From Nansenia antarctica (lineage: Eukaryota; Chordata; Actinopteri; Argentiniformes; Microstomatidae): 64,000 bases of DNA. Under the pieces are notes generated by a model that worked only from the letters and a program-made list of their open reading frames with translations, ran no database searches and was not told the origin of the DNA. The stretch covers positions 61,502,233 to 61,566,232 of the forward strand of contig OZ022341.1 of the NCBI GenBank assembly GCA_963989245.1, given 5' to 3'. Made by a program: the position numbers and the translations under genes. Of this stretch, positions 56,901 to 64,000 are shown one piece after another; position 1 is the stretch's first letter, and every line of letters starts with the position of its first letter.

Positions 56901-58297
56901 GAAAATGGCACAGCACCCGGTTTGAGTTTTATGGTGTATGCTTGTTGTACCTCACCCAGGCCACTGCACAGCTTGGGGTAGGTCGTCTTGAGGGTCTCCA
57001 TGTCGACGCTGTTGACACGGAGGAGTAAGCCCAGGGCTACGATGGCTGGCCTCCCAAGCAAAGGCGTGCTCAGGTTATTCACCACATAGACCTTCTCCGT
57101 GGTCTGCTTGCCTCCTCTCCCCAGCTGCAGCTTGGTGAACCCTGCCACGTCCAGCGGCATTCGTCCTGGACCAAACAAAGGTTTCTCTGCTTTGTGGAGA
57201 ATGGGTGGCTGTGTGTTAGAAAACATGTTAGCAAAAACAGCCTGTGACACAACAGTGACATCGGCTCCAGTATCGAGCTTGAAGGTGACCTGTTTTCCCA
57301 TCACTTCTATTTCTACGATCCATGGATCAGCCTCTGACGTCACAGAACCAAGGAACCAGCCCTCCTCCTCTTCTTCAATACCGTGCACAGCTTTACCTGC
57401 AAGGCACACACGCTTGTAGTGACCCATTTTTCCACAGGAATGACACTTCACCTCGTTGGCAGGACACTCCAGCTTGGGGTGTGGCGCGCCACCACATTTG
57501 TAGCACTGGGAGCTGCTCTGGCTGCTGTGTGCCTTTGCTCCAAAGCTCTTATACATGTTAGTTTTGGGCTTTTCCTTTGGCCTCCCTTTAAACACTCTGT
57601 CTACAGAGCTGACGTCCATCTGCACTGCACTACTGCTCCTGACACTCCTCAGTGTGCTTTGCTGCTTTTTGATCTCCTCTGATTGTCTCGCCATGTTGAT
57701 AGCTTTTTCTAAGTCCAAGTCTTTTTCCATTTGCATGCGTTCTGAGAGCCGCAAGTCTGCCAGCCCTACCACTAACCTATCCCTGATCAGTTCATCATGC
57801 TATTGTCCATAATTGCAGTGCTCTGCCAATGCATACAAGGCAGTGACAAATGCATCCACGGTCTCATTTGCTTCCTGTTTGCGCATGTTAAATCGCGCAC
57901 GTTCATACACAATGTTCTTTTTCACTACAAAGAAAGATTGAAAGCCATCCCTCACTTTACTGTACAGATGCAGGTCTTCCTCGCTGAGTTTCAAACCCCT
58001 CAAAACATCGTCGGCCTCATCTCCCATACAATAAATCAAAGTGTTCACCTGATTATCGTCAGAGCTGGCGGCTAGATTGCTTGCCTGTCGGAACCTCTCA
58101 AATCTCCGTATCCACTTTGTCCACTCGAGCGGCTTAGAACAATCAAAAGGCTCCGGCGGCTGAATGTTGAACGTCGCATTTGTAGTAGCCATTCTGCTAG
58201 CTTCCTCTTCCTCGTGCGGCACGTCACCGTTAGCCAGCTGCTCGTCTTCTTGGTCGCTAGCCAGCTCGCCTTCAGCATGTAACGTGGAATCGCTCAT
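53991..58297 (-). pseudogene. Gypsy gag-pol, broken by stops, shifts and an insertion
   Basis: Gag starts at 58297 (QPPEPFDCSKPLEWTKWIRR, YFSKVRDGF-like region, RFNMRKQEANETVDAF) with an in-frame TAG at 57800-57802. The same frame continues with zinc knuckles (CYKCGGAPHPKLEC, CHSCGKMGHYKRVC), protease LDTGADVTV, and RT to VPKKDGKSVRLCVDLTGLN. A shift at about 56636 is followed by HIDDLLVW (about 56440-56463) and VFLGQIVTATGVRPDPRKTE. RNase H is at 55740-56217. Integrase (HEGHQG) is split by a LINE, then CRAC and the D-D-E core (VVDYFSRYVE, MSDNGPQFSG, FPQSNGEAERA) to TAG near 53991. Confidence 0.87.
54985..55290 (-). mobile_element. LINE 3'-end insertion within the Gypsy integrase, GTCCA duplication
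   Basis: The minus strand encodes MYCELAGMRSKFSHRF and STTRFGQSFVPAALRLYNQA (a LINE ORF2 C-terminus). AATAAAGGTTTTCATCATC with a (CAT)n tail follows. GTCCA flanks both sides (54980-54984 and 55291-55295). Removing it restores the integrase reading WWPG then LSLQVNEMVLNCRAC. Confidence 0.85.
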
Positions 58298-58371
58298 ACA
58301 GCCTGTCGATTAGGCACATCACTGGTAGATCTTCTCTGTACTGATTTAGTTCAACAGCACTTCTGACACCA

Positions 58372-58583
58372 TGTCGTGTTTCGTAATATAAACGCGTGAG
58401 ACAACTGTTAACTAAATATATCTCGTACTTTATTAACCATACAGTTCCACCCTTCAATCCCATCTGCCGCTTTCCCACTGCGCATGCTCTCCCCTCTATC
58501 CCCAACTCATTCCCATTGGTCTACAGCATAAGCGTCACACCATATATTTATTATCATTATGTTCTAACTAACATAATACCACA
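58372..58583 (-). repeat. Gypsy 5' LTR
   Basis: This is 212 bp and has a CCCACTGCGCATGCTC stretch lacking in the other LTR. On the plus strand it starts TGTCGTGTTTCG and ends AATACCACA. Confidence 0.88.
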
Positions 58584-58770
58584 GGTGCTACGGTTAAGGT
58601 TAGGGTTGGGGTTAGGGGTAGGGTTAGGGATAGGATTAGGGTTAGACATGCCAGCATGTACCAAGTCGACGTAGCACCTAACCCTAACCGTAGTTTTCCC
58701 ACATGTACCGTCTTGTCAGCTCTCGCAGAAATCCGCTAATAAACTGTCGGCATTGTGGTCCGTCGGCATA

Positions 58771-58800
58771 TTGCTGCAGACGGACCACCGTCTGCAGCAA
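58771..58800. repeat. 13-bp perfect palindrome at the right border of the inverted-repeat element
   Basis: TTGCTGCAGACGG, spacer ACCA, then CCGTCTGCAGCAA. The right arm is the THAP exon itself and the left arm belongs to the inserted element. Confidence 0.85.
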
Positions 58801-58814
58801 CCACTTCATCAGAG

Positions 58815-61800
58815 GTATTAGCTAACTTGGTTTTTGTGGCTTTGTTTATGTATTATTAGGTTGTGATTAAATGCTCATTTACTTAGTAATACTGATCATG
58901 TTTAAGTTACCTGTAGTCTAATATGGACAACACATGCAAAAGAACACGATGCTTGGTGCCATGACTTTTTAGAAGCATCATGTATCATGATCATTAACCT
59001 AACACAACCATACTTGTAGGCCTACAAAAGTCATTGAAAAAATTAAAGAACATTTCAGTTTCATATTTAGTTTGGTGGTAATGATTTTTGTGGTTTTTCA
59101 CTGCACACACACAAAATTAGTGCTCATGCTGTGCAGACTTCCACATGCTGTATCTGTTCTGGACAAGCCCCCAGAGAAGACTGTAACATGTGAGAGTTTA
59201 ATTATGTGATTCCATTAGGCTGTTACTGAAGATGATCCACCATCATTACAAGGGTCCTCTCTCACGGCAGATGCTCAGGCTATTTGTTAATCAGAGGGAG
59301 TCTCTACATGGCACATAATGATTCTGTGATGGGAAGTGATCAGTGAATTTCATCTCTCCCTTTCCTCCTCCATATGGTGATTAATACCCATACAAAGCCT
59401 GGGAATTTTTCATCTTCACTCTCCGTAGCTCTCTCTTTGTCTCTCTACTTCCGTTGGGGCTCTATGGTAAGTGCCAAAGTCCCTTGACAGTTTGCGAACT
59501 TATGTTGGATTAGAGATGTAGGGGAAGCTTGCCAGTGTCTTGGGAGAGAGTTCGAAGTGTTTTTCCCCCTCTTCTTCTGAGACAAAAGGACAGTCTATTT
59601 GTTCGTGTGTGAGCCAAAATGTGTTTTTACTATTTTTATTTTGTTATTTAAAAATAATACTTGTAACCGTATTGGCATGACAGCGTTTCCCTCAAGATGA
59701 TCCCTCATTGTTATTCAGAAGCACATTACAGGCAAATTGCTTACAATATTCTAGACATTACATTAGGACGGTAAATGCCCCCCACTTCTTAGAATTATCC
59801 CAAAATGGATGCATTTTCCACAGGCCAAAGATTATTCAAATTAGTTCAACCTTGCAAAGGAAAAAACATAATTACATTATTTAATGTAACATATTCTGAG
59901 TTGTTTGTAGGACCTTCATGGTTACTGAATGAGTGCCAAAGCCATATTGATTATGTCCAAATGGTGTTTGATTTTTTTTTTCTAAACCCTAGTAAACTTC
60001 ACAGATGTACTATCCAGGAACAAAGATAAGCAGGAGCATTTAGATGTCTGCATTGATTGTGAAATGTATTGTAAAATACAGACACATCAGGTGGTGGCTA
60101 ACCTTGTTAAGACGAAAAGCCTGGGTAAATAATTTGCATAAAGTAGCTACAAAGGGGTGGAAACCTGTTTGGTTTGACGTGTCGCAAGGAATCACTAATT
60201 TCAATGAAATACCATGCTTGGGCAATAACAGAATTCTGTTTGTTTTTTTCTTCAATGTTGCAAGCTAGGATAGGCAACAACTCTCTGTAAAATAGTCCTA
60301 CCCGTTTGGCAAAATATGAAGCAGATTCAGTCAGGAAGCTCACGTCAGTTGAACCATTTATTTAAGGGAAATGGCGTAATTGGATGGCTCCGCTCTGTAT
60401 TTCTCTGTGCCTGGTCTTTCCTACCATCTGGTTGGGGTTTAGCTATGCCCGATCTTCCTGAACCCGACGATGAATGCCTTTTCAACAAGGCAACCAAAGA
60501 GGTTCCACCGGACTCACTGATAGCCTTTCTTCCGGCTTCTGTTGTGATGTTGTTGCACACTTATGAACCAGCTGTTCTTTTACCTGACGTACCCATCAGC
60601 GCAGTAATGTAACCTGCTACTCCAGAAACATCAATAGCATGTGGAAGCATTTGCATGGAACATCAAATGTGTCAATCCTTGATTTATTTTCCATATTATT
60701 ATTATGTATTTCGGTTGAATATTGGTTGTTTTTCCAAACTTGTACCACTATTGTATGCATGTAGGCCCTACTGCTATTATCAATGTTGCTATTATATTAA
60801 CATACAATGAAGTTGAGTGGATATGTTTTAAAGTGTACAAAAAGCATTAAACCTATTATTTCAGGCACTTTGAATGGAGTTTACGTGGATCAGAGAAAAA
60901 TAACCTCTAATCGTAATTTTGCATTGCTTCTCTACGTCAACGCTTCATGCTGATCTTATGGTCTGTATGCACTTTCAGTAGCCAGATTGTGTTCACACAG
61001 AGCAGAAATCCAAACACTATGTGTCCGTGACGACATGCAGAGGTGGTCAGGGAGATCTGATCACAATCTGTTCACGGCCCACCTTTTCAGCACCTGTTTC
61101 AACATACTAGCACAGTAAGAATATGGAAGAACATGATCTGGATATAGGTTGCCTGTTAATACCAGGTGTAATCATGGCCTGGAATCACCCAACATGTAAT
61201 TAAATGCATCACTTACTGTAACTGTACTTTTATTGCCCTACTGTAGATATGTGATGATTAGACACATCCATCTGACATTCTGTGTGATGCTCACCATAAT
61301 TCCAATCAAATCTACCATCCTAATTGGATGAATTCAAAACCAACCCAATTTCTCAGCATGAATGCCAAATTAAAAGGAAAGATATTGAAGTAAGCTAAAA
61401 GCAACCACAAGTCACCCTTGCAGTTGTCTGTCTTTTCCAGCGGGATGTGAATTGTAATAATTATTTGCCTTTTCATATTAAATAGTCAGCCATAGCTAGA
61501 GGCGAAAAGAAAATAGTTTGTTTGAAATCCAGTCATTGGTAGGGCAGGGGGATGGATTTGATTATTTGCTTCACACACACGCACACACACATCCCCAGCG
61601 TTTTGGCTCTGCATAATGGTGCGATTAAATCGCTGCATTCCTCCTACCCCCCAGGAAAAACACCCGCTCCATGGCAACATGGAATTGAATTAAATCTCTT
61701 GGACGCAATCTGGAATTGATTAAAGATATCATGGCGAAGCAGAAATAACATCTATTATACTGAGAAATAGAAAAACACCTGGCTCTGCATGAAAAACACA

Positions 61801-61937
61801 CACAAATCAAATGGCACTTTAAATCCAGGAGGCGAACAATACCAATAGGCCTGACAGCCATGAACCTTAGCAATAGTTGTGTCATAACTGCACCACACAC
61901 TCATGTCACTCATGTAAACTATGTTCATTAATTACAT
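58815..61937. other. Non-coding, mostly unique-looking DNA
   Basis: No exon can be supported. A 98-codon frame at 60316-60612 has no recognisable motif and no splice context. The block 61440-61900 is low in repeats and rich in homeodomain-type TAAT/ATTA sites. Confidence 0.45.
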
Positions 61938-62395
61938 TTATACAACAGTTAGTTCCGACCAAGTAATTTGATTGGACATGAGGCATTCCATGAGTTACGA
62001 TATACAGTATAACAGCACTGGGACTTTTAACTATATGCATCACTCCGCCGCACAGATGTTCTACTAAATGACCGTTAATTAGACTACATGTTTGTGTTCA
62101 GGTTACTAGGCAACAGTCCATTTGAAGTTCAGTTGCAGAACTATTTTTATTTTATTTTTATGATTAAATAAACAAACAAATCATAATCTGTTGTCGCTTA
62201 TTACTGTTAACTAATAAATCGCGCTGTAAAACTGTTGTATAAAAGCAATATCACACTCGAGGTCGTGCTGTTATACTGAATATCAGCACGGTTGTGATCG
62301 TCTTTGGTACTCGGCCTGCGGCCTCGTACCTACGACCGAATCACAGCCGTGCTGATATTCAGTATAACACACTCCCTCTCGTGTGATATTGCTTA
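61938..62395. mobile_element. Compound hairpin MITE, copy 2
   Basis: Same two-part structure as 28475-28912: TATACAACAGTTAG at the left, CTGTTGTATAA near 62240, then a long palindrome to GTGTGATATTGCTT. This copy keeps a longer palindrome centre (CTCGGCCTGCGGCCTCG near 62310) that is partly deleted in copy 1. Confidence 0.83.
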
Positions 62396-64000
62396 AATGA
62401 GTGACCATAGCTGTGTGATGGATAAGAATTTAGTCAACAGTGTGTAAAAAGTGGATGGTCTGTAAAACATAATTACTACATTAATACACGTCAGTAAGCT
62501 GTTTATTAGCAATGAATCACCAGTTTGGTTATATTTCATTTAATGTTAATGGGTCTTCAAATTGTAAATACTCTGGACATGATAGATACAAAGGGTAGTA
62601 AGTGAGATGTAAGTGCTTGATAGTGTATTTGATGAAAAAATTATGTGTTGGAAGTGTGAGCGCTTCATTTTGCAGAGATGGAAAATTAATAATCAAATAT
62701 TCTCCCTACACAATCCTCCTCTGACGGCTTTTCTGAAATTAAAGAGGAAAGAGGAAGAGGTTTAATTAATCTCTTATTAAATGCCCACTTATTTTGTTTT
62801 CGTTTTTTTTTTAAGCAGATATCAATAACTCAGTTTTATCATCTTTTCTCTCCCCAGATATCAATTTGCAACATAATTAACAAACTTTGATTTTGGTCGT
62901 TTTGTCTGGACAGTAACCAAAGAGAACTAATAGACAGATGGCAAAGAGTTTCTTTGATCGGCAGAATCAACTCATTATTGCACTGTTGTACTTTCTTGCT
63001 AATCATGCCTCTGCCTCAGCCTCTTGCTAGACATGCCCATCATGTAATTAGATTTGAGGGCAGTTCAATATGTTTTTCAATTGTTAACGTAGCCATTTTT
63101 TTTGTGTGATTCCGGAGGATGGGCAAAAATATTTTATATTTAAATGTTGCAATATGACTGCTCATTCTTCTATGACATACCTCTATTTTTGTTGAAAGAG
63201 TGCCATATAAGTACAAGGGAGAACATATACTGTACCTTGTATGTAGAGATATTTTCTACAGTTAAGGTATTGGTACTGTATTGCAACTGCCCATCTTGCC
63301 ATTTGCCTCTGGTCAATAACACAAAAATGGGCGCTCAAGTAATATAAAGAAAGGGGGAGAAGACTCCCAACAATTATCCTTTGAAGCGATGTGGAAACCC
63401 CTGAGACTCCAGTCTACCAATAAGTCTACCGTCTAGCCCCCTGAACAAATTTGTCGATATCAAATATCAAATTCCTATTAGCTCTCGTCTCATTTCTCCA
63501 TGAATAAGAATTACAGCTTTAGTAGAAATGCCACAGAGCTTTTTTTTATTATTAAAAGTAAGCTACAACCTCAAACACAATTTTTCGGTCTCTGTTTCCC
63601 TTTCTTTCATTTTTTCTTTCATTTTTTCTTTCTTTTGTTCACCTCTTGTACATTGTGTGTATGTGTGTGTGTCTGTGGCAACTCAGTATTAGCTATAACA
63701 CTTAATAGGTTTCACGGGTATGCAATGGTTGGGCCTGAAGCTTCAATTTTGTGGCATGTCCTTTTGGGAAAAGACCATTCAAAATTCCTGTACTGCAATA
63801 TGTAGTGAGGGGAAAACTGATTTAACATTCCATTGTAATGTCTCTGACTTGAAAGAAAACTGAGAAAGTAGGAAAGACATATTAGGAAGACATGGCAAAA
63901 AGTCTTCCATGCAAACACTACCCCCACCTGCAGACAAGTTTTGCATAATCTGCCGAAGTGTGTGGCAATGTGTATTTAATAATATGGATCGACATGTTTT
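62396..64000. other. Non-coding, no gene recognised
   Basis: AT-rich sequence with TTAATTAAT-type clusters (62685-62790), a (TTTTCTTTCA)n pyrimidine tract (63595-63640) and a (GT)n run (63653-63672). No gene. Confidence 0.45.

Larger units (their letters stand above)
52438..58583 (-). mobile_element. Ty3/Gypsy element (K02A2.6-like) with LTRs and GGTGC duplication
   Basis: Minus-strand provirus. The 5' LTR is 58583-58372 (212 bp) and the 3' LTR 52637-52438 (200 bp), both TGTGGTATTATG...CACGACA. The primer-binding-like TGGTGTCAGAAGTGC directly follows the 5' LTR. A purine tract GAAAGGGGAGA precedes the 3' LTR. GGTGC flanks both ends (52433-52437 and 58584-58588). The LTRs differ by a 16-bp and a 5-bp indel. 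It contains two later insertions and a broken gag-pol. Confidence 0.9.
52320..58789. mobile_element. Long inverted-repeat (MULE/foldback-like) element with GGTTAG repeats
   Basis: Arms at about 52334-52412 and 58690-58770 are inverted copies (TGCCGACGGACCAC, GACAGTTTATTAGCGGATTT, CTGCGAGAGCTGACAAGACG, GTACATGTGG). The inner part is degenerate telomere-like GGTTAG/TTAGGG (52410-52437 and 58589-58650). GTCTGCAGC lies at both outer edges (52311-52319 and 58790-58798), a 9-bp duplication as made by Mutator-like elements. The right end also has the inverse, GCTGCAGAC, so part of this match could be terminal repeat. A Gypsy sits inside. Confidence 0.68.
52119..58814 (+). pseudogene. THAP-domain first exon split by a 6.5-kb insertion
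   Basis: ATG 52119 opens MPVCCVIYSCCNRSCREK, then KWFYRVPK and SANARVCS, ending at 52319. The frame resumes at 58790 with GTC TGC AGC AAC CAC TTC, giving CSNHF, then ATCAGAG followed by a GTATTA donor at 58815. Joined, it has the THAP zinc-finger signature C-x(2-4)-C...C-x2-H and the conserved W. THAP domains bind DNA in host regulators and in P-element-type transposases. Downstream exons were not found. As it stands the exon is disrupted. Confidence 0.72.

Noticed and set aside
57800..57802. In-frame TAG in gag as a programmed read-through site
   Set aside because: It falls inside the gag capsid region, not at a gag-pol boundary, and other breaks exist, so a plain mutation is more likely.
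60316..60612. 98-codon open frame as a small gene
   Set aside because: No recognisable motif, no splice or promoter context, and of a length expected by chance in this amount of sequence.

Overview
The window is a transposon-dense stretch of a teleost fish genome. The evidence is a terminal filamin A-type exon, spliced vertebrate-style exons with GT-AG borders, and a mixture of repeat families typical of fish: L2/CR1-group and Tx1-type LINEs, Ty3/Gypsy, a DIRS gag, EnSpm/hAT/Tc1-like DNA transposons and many MITEs. No bacterial operons, CRISPR arrays or rRNA/tRNA genes were seen. Identifications rest on motif recognition by eye; no database search was run.

Left part (1-16.8 kb). A LINE (copy A) runs in from outside the window and abuts a minus-strand DIRS-like gag region whose leader holds eight small palindromes. 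The DIRS sequence stops inside the C-terminal part of an EnSpm/CACTA-like transposase. Downstream lies a ten-exon DUF4806-type gene (4.9-15.5 kb) whose splice phases I could follow from exon to exon. It carries two coding minisatellites but is broken by two in-frame TAA codons and a 1-bp slip. One intron holds a 5.6-kb chimeric Gypsy-LTR unit (6,647-12,230) containing Gypsy gag-pol, an L1 3' end, a HAUS8-like cDNA-type fragment and another LINE tail. A 195-bp tandem array and a small inverted-repeat element follow.

Middle (17-38 kb). This holds a Tx1/L1 ORF1, the last exon of filamin A without its neighbouring exons, a complete Gypsy LTR carrying a GC-AG intron-like segment that is missing from the related LTR at 12 kb, LINE fragments, three minus-strand coiled-coil exons, LTR pieces and a solo LTR, a spliced BED-zinc-finger hAT transposase and several MITEs.

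Right part (38-59 kb). A near-full LINE (copy B) has a 2A-like GDIQLNPGP motif near the start of its first ORF. An L2-type LINE is cut open by a third copy (C) of the copy A/B family inside its esterase-domain ORF1. A THAP-domain exon is split by a long inverted-repeat element with telomere-like GGTTAG repeats. That element is in turn split by a minus-strand Gypsy, which itself contains a LINE tail and a 1-kb MITE carrying a 201-bp satellite array.

The final 5 kb is mostly unique-looking AT-rich DNA with a second copy of a compound hairpin MITE. Very little here is likely to be an active host gene. The window is mainly useful as a record of ordered, nested insertions, several of which can be read to the exact target-site duplication.
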